Positions 29,201-37,791 are shown, numbered from the stretch's first letter. The stretch: DNA of 64,000 nucleotides from an uncultured Prevotella sp. (GCA_946548085.1 CAMNPN010000011.1:27481-91480), one strand, 5' to 3'. Numbers and translations are program-made. The notes: generated by a model not told the origin, from the sequence alone.

Positions 29201-32200
29201 TTAGAATGAGACGTTGAGTCCGAAAGTAAGGTTGAGAGGGATAGGATAGTTGAATCCCGGGTTCTCAGGATCGGCACCGGTGAACTTGCCGCTCTTGATG
29301 GTCAGCAGGTTCTGGGCTGAGGCATAGAGGCGTATGCGGTCCAGGTGCAACTTGTCTGTCAGTTGCTTCGGCATGTTGTAACCCAGTTGGATGGTACGCA
29401 ACTTGGCATACGACCCGTTCTCGATGAAGTAGGAAGACACGCGTCCCTCGTTGTTGGTGTCCGAGGTGGTGAGCGCGGGTATGTCGCTGCCGGGGTTGGC
29501 CGGGCTCCAGGCATCCAGCACACGGACGCCCTTGTTCAGATAGGGCACGTTGATGGCAGAGTTGGCCCAGAAGTCGGTCTGTGACTTATAGCCGCGACAG
29601 TCTACGTCGACACCCTGCACGCCTTGCCAGAACATCGTCATGTCCCAGTTCTTGTACTGCAGATAGATGTTGAGTCCCCAGGTAAAGGCGGGGGTGGGGT
29701 CATAGATCCAGTCCTGGTCGGCCTCGGTGATGATGCCGTCGCCGTTCAGGTCCTTATAGCGGATGCGCCCCAGGCCGGCTCCTTCCTGCACGGCGTGGTT
29801 GTCTATCTCCTCCTGACTCTTGAAGATGCCGTCGTAGATGTAGCCTACCTGCGAGAACATGGGGTGGCCGACAACGCTCTTGATGCCGTTGCCGCCGTAC
29901 TTGCCGTTGGCGGCAACCGTCTCTGGCAACTTCGTGATCTCGTTCGTGTATTTACTCAGGTTGCCGTTGATGTCCCACGAGAAGCCGTTCTCCAGACTGT
30001 GGCGGTAGCCGATGCTCAGTTCCCAGCCGTTGTTCTTCACCTCACCGGCGTTGATCCACCGGCCGGAGCCCTCACCCATGGCACCGATGCCCTCCATGAA
30101 GAGCAGGATGTCGGTGGTCTTCTTGTTGAACCAGTCGAAACTTCCGTAGACCTCGTTTCCGAGAAGGGCGAAGTCGATACCGATGTTATGCTGCGTGGTG
30201 GTCTCCCACTTGATGTCGTCGTTGCCTCGCTGGTTGCGGACGTAGCCGTTCAGCAGGTCATAGCCGCCGTTCGTTCCGGCGATGTCGTAGGAGGAACCAG
30301 CCTGTCCGCTGCCCCAGAGACCTGTGGATACGACAGACTTATAGAGCGTGTAACGGGCAGTGTTGGAGATCTCCTGGTTACCGGTCTGTCCCCATGAGTA
30401 GCGCAGTTTCAGGTTGTCGAGCCAGCCCTTGGTGCTCTCCATGAACTTCTCCTGCGAGATGCGCCATCCGGCACTGACGGAGGGGAAAGTACCATACTGG
30501 TTGTTGGTACCGAACCGGCTCGACCCGTCGCGACGGATCGTGAACGAGGCCAGGTACTTGTCGTCGTAGTTGTAATTCACCTTGCCGAAGTACGACACGA
30601 GTGAGAAGCCGTCGCCGAAACCCTCGGCCAACTGGCGGCCGGCACCTGCCGAAGGCCACATGTAGTCGGTGTTCAGGATGGCCAGTTCGTAACGCTTGGC
30701 ACTGTTCATCTTATAGTCCTGACGGTTCACCTCAGTACCGATCATGGCATCACCGCGGTGCTTGCCTATTTCCAGGTTGTAGGTGGCGATGGCGTTCCAC
30801 ATCCAGCGCATGGTGTGCTCCTGCTTGCCTTCGACGGCCGTGTCGGTGCGCATCACCTTACCGTTGGCGATGGGGTAGGTGAAGAAGCGCTGCTCCTTCT
30901 GGGTGTAGTCCATACCCAGGGTGGTGCGGATCATGAAGTTCTTGAACGGCGTCACGCTCAGGTGTACGTCGCCGAACATACGCCACTGGGTGTATTCGTT
31001 GTCCTTCGCATTGTCGATCATGCTCAGCGGATTCTCGCGCTCTGAGTAGGCTCCCAGGGCCTGGGCGTATTTGCCGTTCTCGGCATAGATGGGGAAGTTG
31101 GGGTTGAACTCCAGCGCGTGTTCAAGCACACCGCCGGGGGCATCGACACCCTTGGTGCGGTTGATGGTGAAGTTCTCGCCGATCGTCACGATGTTGTCCA
31201 GTAGTTTGTAGTCAGCATTGGCACGGGCGGAGAGTCGGTTGAAGTAACTGTCCTTGATAGTGCCCTGGTTGTCGTAGTAGCCTAACGAGAAGAACGAACT
31301 GCCTTTCTCGGAGCCGTTGCTGACGGACACATTATACTGCTGGACGATACCTGTGCGTGTGATCTCGTCGAACCAGTCGGTGTCGCCGGCGCGGACTGTA
31401 CCGTTCTCGTCGAGGAACATGTTCATCGTCATCTTGTTCAGCACAGGGTGGCCGTTGGCGTCGTAACTCCAGTCGTAGTTATAGCCCAGGTTGTTGTTGC
31501 TGGGGTTCTGTCCGTCGTTCACGCTGGCCTGCCAGTAAGCCTGGCCCCACTGGCTGGCGTTCATGGTCTCGATCTTGTTGGTATAGAATGACGAGGCGAT
31601 ACTTCCGTCGAAGTTCACCTTCACCTTGCCGTCCTTGCCTTTCTTGGTGGTGATGATGATCACACCGTTGGCAGCCCGCGAACCGTAGATGCTGGCCGAG
31701 GCAGCATCCTTCAGCACCTGGATCGACTCGATGTCATTGCCGTTGAGTTCGTGCATGCCGGCCTTGGTGGGCACGCCGTCGATGATGTAGAGCGGGTCGT
31801 TGTCGTTCAGGGTTCCGACACCACGGATGCGTACCGTGGCTGCTCCTGAGGGGTTACCGTCGGCAGAGATGTTCATGCCTGGCACCCGGCCCTGGAGGGC
31901 CTTCATCGGGTTGTTCTCGTTCTGCTTGGCCATCTCGTCGACACTGACTGTTGAGATGGCACCCGTCAGGTCGGCCTTGCGCTGGGTGGTATAGCCTGTC
32001 ACCACCACCTCCTGCAGCACCTCGGCATCGTCCTTCAGCGTCACCTTCATGCCCTGCTGGGCCGGTACCTCCTGTGTCTGGTAGCCGATGTAAGAGATAA
32101 CGAGGATCGTGCCCTCGTTCACTTTCAGGGAGAAGTTGCCGTCGAAGTCGGTAATCGTACCGTTCGAGGTCCCTTTCTCCATCACTGTGGCACCGATGAC

Positions 32201-32311
32201 CGTCTCACCCGAAGCGTCGACGACGGTACCACTGATCTCGCCTTGCGCGTACATTATAGTACTTGTAAGGAGAGCCAGCAAACTTAGAAATAATTTCTTT
32301 AGTTGTCCCAT
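29201..32311 (-). CDS. SusC/RagA-family TonB-dependent outer-membrane transporter
   Basis: A 1,036-residue protein with signal peptide 1-22 (LSLLALLTSTIMYAQ). A carboxypeptidase-regulatory-like domain follows (GEISGTVVDASGETVIGATV). The plug carries 'VVVTGYTTQRKADLTGAIS', 'VRIRGVGTLNDNDPLYIIDG' and 'IQVLKDAASASIYGSRAANG', the SusC/RagA signature. A beta-barrel ends with Phe at the C-terminus (LTFGLNVSF), as needed for BAM insertion. It imports oligosaccharides through the outer membrane with TonB energy, paired with SusD. First gene of the operon, with a TAnnTTTG box about 46 bases upstream. Length and domain order are standard. Confidence 0.96.
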   Translation of the reverse strand: MGQLKKLFLSLLALLTSTIMYAQGEISGTVVDASGETVIGATVMEKGTSNGTITDFDGNFSLKVNEGTILVISYIGYQTQEVPAQQGMKVTLKDDAEVLQEVVVTGYTTQRKADLTGAISTVSVDEMAKQNENNPMKALQGRVPGMNISADGNPSGAATVRIRGVGTLNDNDPLYIIDGVPTKAGMHELNGNDIESIQVLKDAASASIYGSRAANGVIIITTKKGKDGKVKVNFDGSIASSFYTNKIETMNASQWGQAYWQASVNDGQNPSNNNLGYNYDWSYDANGHPVLNKMTMNMFLDENGTVRAGDTDWFDEITRTGIVQQYNVSVSNGSEKGSSFFSLGYYDNQGTIKDSYFNRLSARANADYKLLDNIVTIGENFTINRTKGVDAPGGVLEHALEFNPNFPIYAENGKYAQALGAYSERENPLSMIDNAKDNEYTQWRMFGDVHLSVTPFKNFMIRTTLGMDYTQKEQRFFTYPIANGKVMRTDTAVEGKQEHTMRWMWNAIATYNLEIGKHRGDAMIGTEVNRQDYKMNSAKRYELAILNTDYMWPSAGAGRQLAEGFGDGFSLVSYFGKVNYNYDDKYLASFTIRRDGSSRFGTNNQYGTFPSVSAGWRISQEKFMESTKGWLDNLKLRYSWGQTGNQEISNTARYTLYKSVVSTGLWGSGQAGSSYDIAGTNGGYDLLNGYVRNQRGNDDIKWETTTQHNIGIDFALLGNEVYGSFDWFNKKTTDILLFMEGIGAMGEGSGRWINAGEVKNNGWELSIGYRHSLENGFSWDINGNLSKYTNEITKLPETVAANGKYGGNGIKSVVGHPMFSQVGYIYDGIFKSQEEIDNHAVQEGAGLGRIRYKDLNGDGIITEADQDWIYDPTPAFTWGLNIYLQYKNWDMTMFWQGVQGVDVDCRGYKSQTDFWANSAINVPYLNKGVRVLDAWSPANPGSDIPALTTSDTNNEGRVSSYFIENGSYAKLRTIQLGYNMPKQLTDKLHLDRIRLYASAQNLLTIKSGKFTGADPENPGFNYPIPLNLTFGLNVSF

Positions 32312-32356
32312 TGTTGATCTTAGAATTGTTAGTACTCTTGTGAATTAAAACTGTTG

Positions 32357-32364
32357 CAAAGGTA
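32357..32364 (-). promoter_or_regulatory. -7 box of the SusC operon promoter
   Basis: Minus-strand TACCTTTG matches the Bacteroidota -7 consensus TAnnTTTG, about 46 bases before the SusC start. No TTTG is seen 19-21 bases upstream, which fits a promoter that needs an activator. Confidence 0.6.
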
Positions 32365-32466
32365 CTAAAATATAAGGTATGGGTATAATAAAAATCGTTC
32401 AGGGACTATCAAAAATGTTACATGAAACAATCGTTGACTATTATGTCAAAAATGTTTTCTTGTTTT

Positions 32467-32602
32467 GTTTACAGTTTACGGTTTACGGTTTATGGTTTAT
32501 GGTTTACGGTTTACGGTTTACAGTTTACAGTTGAAATGACTGTAGGCGAGTGTCATCCGCAAGTGTAATCATCTGTAAACCGTAAACTGTAAACCGTAAA
32601 CC
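32467..32602. repeat. GTTTACG heptamer array with inverted copy
   Basis: Nine head-to-tail heptamers (GTTTACG, with GTTTACA and GTTTATG variants) fill 32467-32529. After about 40 unique bases, four heptamers in inverse orientation fill 32573-32602. The last 30 bases of the first arm pair with the second arm at 28 of 30 positions. The structure sits between the regulator stop (32608) and the SusC promoter, so it may terminate regulator transcription. Similar GGTTTAC arrays occur between genes in other Bacteroidota genomes. Confidence 0.85.
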
Positions 32603-32607
32603 AAACC

Positions 32608-34248
32608 CTACTCCGCCCTGAGGTCTGTGGGATACTTGCCGAACTGTTTCTTGAAGCAGGAAGAGAAATATCCCGGGGTGCCGAAGCCCACCTCGTATGC
32701 GATCTCTGCGACGGTCTTGGTGGTGGAGGTCAGCAGGGCGTAGGCCTGTTGCAGGCGCATCTGCCGCAGCAGTTCCACAGGGGTCTGTCCGGTGATGGCC
32801 TTCACCTTTCTGTATAGTTGTACGCGACTCAGGCCTATCTCTTCGCCCAGTTCGTCCATCTTCAGATTGGGGTTCGACATGTTCTTGCGGATGGCATCGT
32901 TGAGTTGCTCGGCGAAGAGCATGTCCTGGCTCTTGGGTGCCGGTGTGTCGTCTGCCGGCCTGACGAAGATCTCATGCAGCCGGCGGTTGCTGGCATCGGT
33001 GTAGAAGAGTGTCTGCTCCTCGTTCATGCTCTGGCGGTGGCGCAGGTTCTTCCTGGACTGCCGCCAGGCCAGCAGGATCATGATGATGGCCACTACCAGC
33101 ACGGCGATACATACGATGCTGCCGATGAGCACCTTCCGCTGGGTGTCGTAGAGCACCAGCGAGTTCTCCAGTTTGTCCTGGATGGTCACCAGGCCTTTCT
33201 GCTGCCTCATCAGTTCCCTGGTCGTGGTGGCGATGGGCCATGCGTTCTCACGCACCACGAGGATGCCTTCCAGATGGTTCATCTTCTTGTATGGCCTGCC
33301 TTCCAGGATGTCGAGCGCCAGTCTGACGATCTCCGAGCCTCCCGTCGGATAGACGTAACTGGCCAACTGGTGGCCGAACTGCACGTAGTCGAGTCCTTCG
33401 TCAGGCATGCCGTCGATGCCCATGATCTTGACCTTGTCCTGTGTGCCTGTCTCCACCACCGCCTTGTAGGCTCCTGTGGCCATGCCGTCGTTGTGGCAGA
33501 ACACGATGTCGGGCAGCGGCCCCTTGTCTATCTGGTCTTTCACGATGCGGTAGGTGCCCTCCGAACTCCAGTCGCTCTCACGCCAGATGTAGTCCAGTTC
33601 GCCGTGCCCCTCCATGGCCTCGGCGAAGCCTTTGTGGCGCTCCTTGGCGGGCGAACTGCTCATCAGGGCCGTCACCTCGAGTATCAGCGGCCTGTAACCG
33701 CGGGTGGCCAGGCCCCTGGCCACGTCGGCGGCGTTCACGCCCACTGCATGGCCTGCCTCCCAGTTGCTGCCTCCGATGAAGGCGGTGTAGTTGTCGCCAG
33801 CCACATGGCGGTCGAAGCATATCACGGGAATCCCTTTCTGTCTGACGCGCTCAATGGCGGCCGAGACAGGGGCTTCTTCGTTGGGGGCCACCACCAGCAG
33901 GTCGATGCCCGAGGCTGCCAGACTGTCGATCTGCCTGATCTGCAGGTCCGTGTCGTCGTGGGCGCTGGCTATGATCACCTTGACATCCTTGTCGTACAGG
34001 TGCTGGGCGGCCAGCATCTCGTTGTTCACCTTCTCGCGCCATCGGCCTTCGGCGCATTGCGACACGCCTATCCTGTACACCTCCTTCTCTGAGCACGATG
34101 CCAGTAGGGTCAGTAGCAGCGACAGCACGGCCGTCGCTATGAAGGCACCACAGATTCCCCTGCGCTTCCTGCCTGTTGCTTGGGCAACAAGGGCTTGCAG
34201 GCACGCCGAGGCATCCGTCAGGGGCTTCAGAATCGGAGAAGTCTTCAT
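32608..34248 (-). CDS. Membrane-bound sugar-sensing AraC regulator (periplasmic-binding domain, one TM helix, HTH)
   Basis: Start set at MKTSPILKPL because the promoter at 34272-34302 lies inside the 22-codon upstream extension. Residues 31-52 are hydrophobic and end 'LLASC', a signal anchor or lipobox. Residues about 58-350 are a type I periplasmic-binding domain of the ribose-binding class (YRIGVSQCAEGRWREKVNNE; GIDLLVVAPNEEAPVSAAI; VKIMGIDGMPDEGLDYV). A single TM helix spans about 373-395. After a 50-residue linker comes an AraC domain, 443-546 (MDELGEEIGLSRVQLYRKVK; EIAYEVGFGTPGYFSSCF). No histidine kinase or receiver domain is present. B. thetaiotaomicron BT1754, a fructose-sensing hybrid two-component regulator, shares the sensor type but has those domains. 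Probably controls the adjacent SusC operon. Confidence 0.87.
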   Translation of the reverse strand: MKTSPILKPLTDASACLQALVAQATGRKRRGICGAFIATAVLSLLLTLLASCSEKEVYRIGVSQCAEGRWREKVNNEMLAAQHLYDKDVKVIIASAHDDTDLQIRQIDSLAASGIDLLVVAPNEEAPVSAAIERVRQKGIPVICFDRHVAGDNYTAFIGGSNWEAGHAVGVNAADVARGLATRGYRPLILEVTALMSSSPAKERHKGFAEAMEGHGELDYIWRESDWSSEGTYRIVKDQIDKGPLPDIVFCHNDGMATGAYKAVVETGTQDKVKIMGIDGMPDEGLDYVQFGHQLASYVYPTGGSEIVRLALDILEGRPYKKMNHLEGILVVRENAWPIATTTRELMRQQKGLVTIQDKLENSLVLYDTQRKVLIGSIVCIAVLVVAIIMILLAWRQSRKNLRHRQSMNEEQTLFYTDASNRRLHEIFVRPADDTPAPKSQDMLFAEQLNDAIRKNMSNPNLKMDELGEEIGLSRVQLYRKVKAITGQTPVELLRQMRLQQAYALLTSTTKTVAEIAYEVGFGTPGYFSSCFKKQFGKYPTDLRAE

Positions 34249-34271
34249 GCTGTCATTGTTATTACTGGGGA

Positions 34272-34302
34272 CAAAATTACGAAAAAATGGTGAAACTCCA
34301 AA
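34272..34302 (-). promoter_or_regulatory. Promoter of the AraC-type regulator
   Basis: Minus strand: TTTG at 34302-34299, 19-base spacer, TAATTTTG at 34279-34272. This matches the Bacteroidota -33/-7 consensus and puts the transcript start about 15 bases before the chosen ATG at 34248. Confidence 0.72.
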
Positions 34303-34390
34303 ACTTCTATTCATTTTTTTCTTGCTGCTACTTCTTTTTAGATGGTTAAGGAACCATGTTAAAAAGTGCTCTGCGCAAGTTTTATTATGC

Positions 34391-34502
34391 TTTTTTTGCT
34401 ACCCCTACTACCCCTTTTAAGGCTAAGCAACTGATTTTTAAATATATAGCAGGGGCAGTATATGCCAATTTTGCTGCCCCTCTGCTGCCCCGTGCTGCCC
34501 CT
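34391..34502. repeat. TGCTRCCCCT repeat array upstream of the VirE-like gene
   Basis: Two blocks, TTTTTTTGCTACCCCTACTACCCC at 34391-34414 and TTTTGCTGCCCC with three more-or-less regular CTGCCCC copies at 34469-34502. They are the inverse complement of the GGGGCAG blocks found after the VirE-like gene at 36935-37045. No convincing gene lies in 34315-34778; short open frames on both strands follow the repeats and have no recognisable product. Confidence 0.7.
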
Positions 34503-34518
34503 CGAAATTTTGAGTTCT

Positions 34519-34588
34519 ATCGTTTGCCTATAGGCGAACGATTGTTTGAGTATAGGCGAACGATCGTTTGAGTATAGGCAAACGATAG
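34519..34588. repeat. 22-bp tandem repeat with near-palindromes
   Basis: The unit TATAGGCGAACGATYGTTTGAG occurs at 34529-34550 and 34551-34572, with a partial third copy at 34573-34588. The first junction ATCGTTTGCCTATAGGCGAA is part of a 24-base palindrome with one mismatched pair. A 22-bp period (two helical turns) is typical of operator arrays, but no binding protein is known. Confidence 0.7.
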
Positions 34589-34652
34589 TAAGGATAGGGG
34601 AAAATCCCTTTGAAGATGCCTGTAAACCCCTATAAACAGGCATTTCCGTCCC

Positions 34653-34718
34653 TGTTAGGAGGTATCAGCAACAATGTTAGGAGGCATCAGCAACAACATT
34701 AGGAGGCATCGACAATGG
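34653..34718. repeat. Second 22-bp tandem repeat, three copies
   Basis: TGTTAGGAGGTATCAGCAAC, TGTTAGGAGGCATCAGCAAC and CATTAGGAGGCATCGACAAT start at 34653, 34675 and 34697, a strict 22-base period. It ends about 60 bases before the -33 box of the VirE-like gene and is unrelated in sequence to the 22-bp repeat just upstream. Confidence 0.7.
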
Positions 34719-34778
34719 TGCTGGCCTGCCAGATTTATGGTGATGCGTATATTTTGTCCGTGAATAATCCACGAAATA

Positions 34779-34810
34779 TTTGGTTATTTGCGCGCTAATG
34801 TGTACCTTTG
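34779..34810 (+). promoter_or_regulatory. Promoter of the VirE-like gene
   Basis: TTTG at 34779-34782, 20-base spacer, TACCTTTG at 34803-34810. Matches the Bacteroidota consensus and argues for translation from the ATG at 34841 rather than from the TTG at 34808. Confidence 0.72.
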
Positions 34811-34840
34811 CAGGCTGATAGAAAACAACTCAAAACGACT

Positions 34841-36922
34841 ATGAAGATTACGAAAATCAAGACCAAGGCGGGGGCCTTCGGGGTCCCTGTCACCACAGAC
34901 CTCGACGCCATCGTGGAGCGCATGCGCTCGCCCAGGACGAAGGAGGCCGCCGACCGTGTCGCAGCCGTTGCGCTGAGGTCGAGGCTCGCCATCGAACAAG
35001 GTGCGCCGCGATACCACCTGATCGACAGCGACCGCCTGCCGTACCTCGTGTTCAGCGCCACCTTCGGGCGCGACGGCTTCGACAAGCCCAACGCGCTGAC
35101 GGGGCTGCTGATGCTGAACGTGCCCTGTCCGCAGGGTGCGGGGCAGATCGGCGAACTGCGCCGGCGCGTCAGTCAGATACCCTACACGCTGCTGGCCTTC
35201 GCGGGTGTCAGCGGGGTGACGCTGAAGGTGGTGGTACGCTGTGACCTGAAAGATGCTAAAAACATTGACAAAGACGACTATCTCGGATTCCTGCGGGAGG
35301 CTCATGAGAACGCGGCCAGACTATACACCTCGCTGGCGATGTGCGACCTGCTCGTGGGAGAGCAGTCGCTCACGCGCGGCTGCCGGATGAGTTACGACCC
35401 GCAACTCTACTACAATCCCGAGGCGCTGCCGATGCCCGTGGTGCGCGAGGCCCGCGACCCGCTGGGTGTCTACGCGGGCACGAAGGCCGACGACGACGGG
35501 ACGGTCGTGTGGTATCCCGACTCCGACGAGCGGGACAGGATCGACCTGGAGTTCCAGGCCTGCCTGTCGAAGGCCCTCGACGACCAGCCTGAGAACATGA
35601 AGGCCTGTCTGCAGGCGCTGGCCGACTACTGTGCGAAGGCCTGCCTCGCGGAGGAGGGCTGCGTGGTGCGTGCCGGCTGGAACGCCCGTTTCAGGCCGCT
35701 CGGCACGGACCTGATCCGGAAGACGTTCCGCAATGCCTATAAAAAACCTTACAAAGGAGTGCCCGTTTCGCAGATGAACGAGAAGGAGCGCATCATGCGC
35801 TCGATAGAGGACTTCCTCAGCCGTCGCTACGAACTGCGCTACAATGTGGTGAAGCGGGTGACCGAGTTCCGCCCCAACGACCTGCGCTACCAGCAGTGGA
35901 AGCCGCTGACGGACAGGGACTTGCGCAGCCTTGTCGTCGAGGAGATGAAGGAGGGCGGCGAGAGTTGGATGAGCGACATTCGCACCTATGTGGAGAGCGC
36001 CCACGTGGCCGACTACAACCCCATCCACGAGTTCCTCGCCGCCTGCGGCCCCTGGGACGGCAAGGCCGACTATATCGAGGACTTCGCGCGGCGCCTGCCC
36101 ACGGACTACGCCCGCTGGCCCCAGTACTTCCACCGCTGGCTCTTAGCGATGGTGGCCCAGGCCCTCGACCTGAACCGCGACTACGGCAACTCGATGGTGC
36201 CGCTGCTCATCGGCGAGCAGGGCTACCTGAAGACGCAGTTCTGCAACCATATCCTGCCGCCCTCGATGCGCGAGTACTACATGAAGGACATCAAGATGGA
36301 CAATGCCGAGCAGGTGGAGCGCGTGCTGGGGCGCATGTGGCTGGTGAACATCGACGAGTATGACGCGAAGACGCCCCGCGAGCAGGCGAAGATCAAGCGG
36401 CTGCTGACGGAGAAGGAGGTGCAGGTGCGGAAGATGCGGTCGGACCAGTACACGATGACGCCGCGCCTCTGCTCGTTTATTGCCACCACCAACGACCCCA
36501 TGCCCCTGCCCTCGGGCGACGGCACGCGCCGCTACCTCTGCGTCGAGGTGACGGGCAAGGTCGACATGGGCGGCACCATCCCCTACAAACAGATGTATGC
36601 CCAGGCCGTGAGCGAACTGCGCAGTCCGGACTGCCTTTACTGGTTCACCAGCGACGACGAGCGGGAGATCCAGCAGCACAACCGGCGCTATCAGCAGGAG
36701 TCGGCGCCGGAGATGATACTCGGACAGTACTTCGAGCCGGTCTCCCAGCACACGCGTGAGTATTTTTGGACGACGACTGCCATCCAGAAGGAATTGTCAT
36801 GTCATTTGAAGTCACAGGATCTGCCCTCCCTGCGGGATATCAGCGAGTCTGCCAAGAAACTGCGCTGGCGGAAGTTCAAGAATAATGGTGTGCTGGGCTA
36901 CTACCTAAGCCTGCGCTCATGA
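34841..36922 (+). CDS. VirE/VapE-like ATPase with BT4734-type (primase-like) N-terminus
   Basis: Start MKITKIKTKAG at 34841, downstream of the promoter. Residues about 10-190 resemble the BT4734/BF3469 N-terminal domain of Bacteroidota VirE proteins, related to primases (YLVFSATFGRDGFDKPNALT, GLLMLNVPCP). Residues about 390-600 form a VirE/D5-like P-loop NTPase: Walker A 'LIGEQGYLKTQF', Walker B 'MWLVNIDEYD', sensor 'CSFIATTND'. At 693 residues it is full length for the family. Such proteins belong to integrated mobile elements and chromosomal islands, with presumed helicase-primase function. Here it stands with only an HU-like gene facing it, and no integrase. The gene is markedly GC-rich, unlike the AT-rich region before it. 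Confidence 0.82.
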   Translation: MKITKIKTKAGAFGVPVTTDLDAIVERMRSPRTKEAADRVAAVALRSRLAIEQGAPRYHLIDSDRLPYLVFSATFGRDGFDKPNALTGLLMLNVPCPQGAGQIGELRRRVSQIPYTLLAFAGVSGVTLKVVVRCDLKDAKNIDKDDYLGFLREAHENAARLYTSLAMCDLLVGEQSLTRGCRMSYDPQLYYNPEALPMPVVREARDPLGVYAGTKADDDGTVVWYPDSDERDRIDLEFQACLSKALDDQPENMKACLQALADYCAKACLAEEGCVVRAGWNARFRPLGTDLIRKTFRNAYKKPYKGVPVSQMNEKERIMRSIEDFLSRRYELRYNVVKRVTEFRPNDLRYQQWKPLTDRDLRSLVVEEMKEGGESWMSDIRTYVESAHVADYNPIHEFLAACGPWDGKADYIEDFARRLPTDYARWPQYFHRWLLAMVAQALDLNRDYGNSMVPLLIGEQGYLKTQFCNHILPPSMREYYMKDIKMDNAEQVERVLGRMWLVNIDEYDAKTPREQAKIKRLLTEKEVQVRKMRSDQYTMTPRLCSFIATTNDPMPLPSGDGTRRYLCVEVTGKVDMGGTIPYKQMYAQAVSELRSPDCLYWFTSDDEREIQQHNRRYQQESAPEMILGQYFEPVSQHTREYFWTTTAIQKELSCHLKSQDLPSLRDISESAKKLRWRKFKNNGVLGYYLSLRS

Positions 36923-36934
36923 CCCTCTTGTGCA

Positions 36935-37045
36935 AAGGGGCAGAAGGGGCAGCAGAGGGGTAGCAAAAATAGGTGATGCTGCCCCTGCTAATTGGTTGTG
37001 TTTCAGGAAGAAATCTCTAAAAGGGGCAGAAGGGGCAGCAAAATA
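36935..37045. repeat. AGGGGCAGA repeat array downstream of the VirE-like gene
   Basis: AAAGGGGCAGAAGGGGCAGC is present at 36935-36954, continuing into AGAGGGGTAGCAAAAAT. A second copy AAAAGGGGCAGAAGGGGCAG begins at 37019. A single GCTGCCCCTGC lies inverted between them at 36978. The block occupies the space between two convergent genes and can fold into a terminator-like stem. It mirrors the array at 34391-34502. Confidence 0.7.
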
Positions 37046-37051
37046 GCACGG

Positions 37052-37672
37052 TTAAATCTCTGTATAGATATCCGTCTTGCCTATTTTCGACTTCATCAGT
37101 TTCGGGTTTTCTCCCTTCGTCCAGGCCTCCAACTGCTTGCGGGCCGAGTATAGCGTCAGGTTGGCGTGGCGGGCAAACGACCTGGCGGTGACGTAGTCCT
37201 GTTTCAGACACTCCCTCAAGGCTTGCTCCAGGCGCTCCGTGTCCTGCATCAACTGCTGCACGTTGGGGTTGTCGACACGCAGGAATCCGTCGTAGAGCCA
37301 CCCCTCGATGGCTTTGTTCCATATCTTCCCCGGATTGTAGTCTACGCCCACCAGCATCACGTCGCTGTTCTCCACCTCGTCGGCATCGGTGATCTCCCGC
37401 CGCAGTCCCAGCTTGGGCACGAACGAGCCGATGGGCGTCTCCACCCGGTAGCCCCTCGCCATCAGTTCGGCGGCACCCTTCAGGAACTGACTGAGCACAA
37501 ACTCCAGTTCGCCGTCCCTGGTCTGATAGTTCTCACTGCAGTATTTGTCGAGGGCCTTGATGTCGAGCTTGTACCCTCTGGCGGGTCTGGCGTAGACGAT
37601 GTTCCGGCCGTCCTTCCCCTTCATCGGCGTGGGGTGGACCTCATACGGGAATCCGCTTTTCTTTCTTGGCAT
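37052..37672 (-). CDS. HU/IHF-like DNA-binding protein with C-terminal helical or winged extension
   Basis: A 206-residue protein. The N-terminal 125 residues fit the divergent Bacteroidota HU domain (VHPTPMKGKDGRNIVYARPA; 'EFVLSQFLKGAAELMARGYR', the HU helix; 'VETPIGSFVPKLGLR', the DNA-arm start). About residues 135-206 form helices with a possible winged-helix motif (TARSFARHANLTLYSARKQL) ending 'SKIGKTDIYT'. HU proteins of this type are small chromosomal or mobile-element architectural proteins often found beside VirE genes. Here it is transcribed towards that gene. Direct interaction is inference. Confidence 0.75.
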   Translation of the reverse strand: MPRKKSGFPYEVHPTPMKGKDGRNIVYARPARGYKLDIKALDKYCSENYQTRDGELEFVLSQFLKGAAELMARGYRVETPIGSFVPKLGLRREITDADEVENSDVMLVGVDYNPGKIWNKAIEGWLYDGFLRVDNPNVQQLMQDTERLEQALRECLKQDYVTARSFARHANLTLYSARKQLEAWTKGENPKLMKSKIGKTDIYTEI

Positions 37673-37700
37673 AACAGGTGCAATTTTATAGATTTTTCTG

Positions 37701-37708
37701 CAAAGTTA
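37701..37708 (-). promoter_or_regulatory. -7 box of the HU-like gene
   Basis: Minus-strand TAACTTTG matches TAnnTTTG, 28 bases before the ATG. A TTTG upstream has only a 15-base spacer, so the -33 element is unclear. Confidence 0.55.
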
Positions 37709-37760
37709 CGGAAAATATGCCGTCAAAAACCCCTTTTTAAGATTTTTTTCGATAAATCTC

Positions 37761-37791
37761 TTGTGTATAAAGAAAAAAAATGTTACTTTTG
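37761..37791 (+). promoter_or_regulatory. Promoter of the 484-aa secreted protein gene
   Basis: CTTG/TTG at about 37761, 20-base spacer, TACTTTTG at 37784-37791. This gives a leader of about 55 bases before the ATG at 37852. It may serve the whole downstream giant-protein region, although over 1 kb of remnants intervenes. Confidence 0.62.

Noticed and set aside
32818-34092. 424-codon plus-strand frame opposite the AraC-type regulator
   Set aside because: The minus strand gives a full binding-domain/TM/AraC protein; the plus-strand product resembles nothing.
34356-34643. Small open frames on both strands in the gap before the VirE-like gene
   Set aside because: They run through the TGCTRCCCCT and 22-bp repeats; the protein sequences mirror repeats, and no promoter or homology is evident.
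34519-34718. CRISPR array
   Set aside because: The 22-bp units are directly tandem with no unique spacers, and no cas genes are present.
34808-34840. TTG at 34808 as the VirE-like start
   Set aside because: It overlaps the TACCTTTG -7 box; the ATG at 34841 lies downstream of the expected transcript start.
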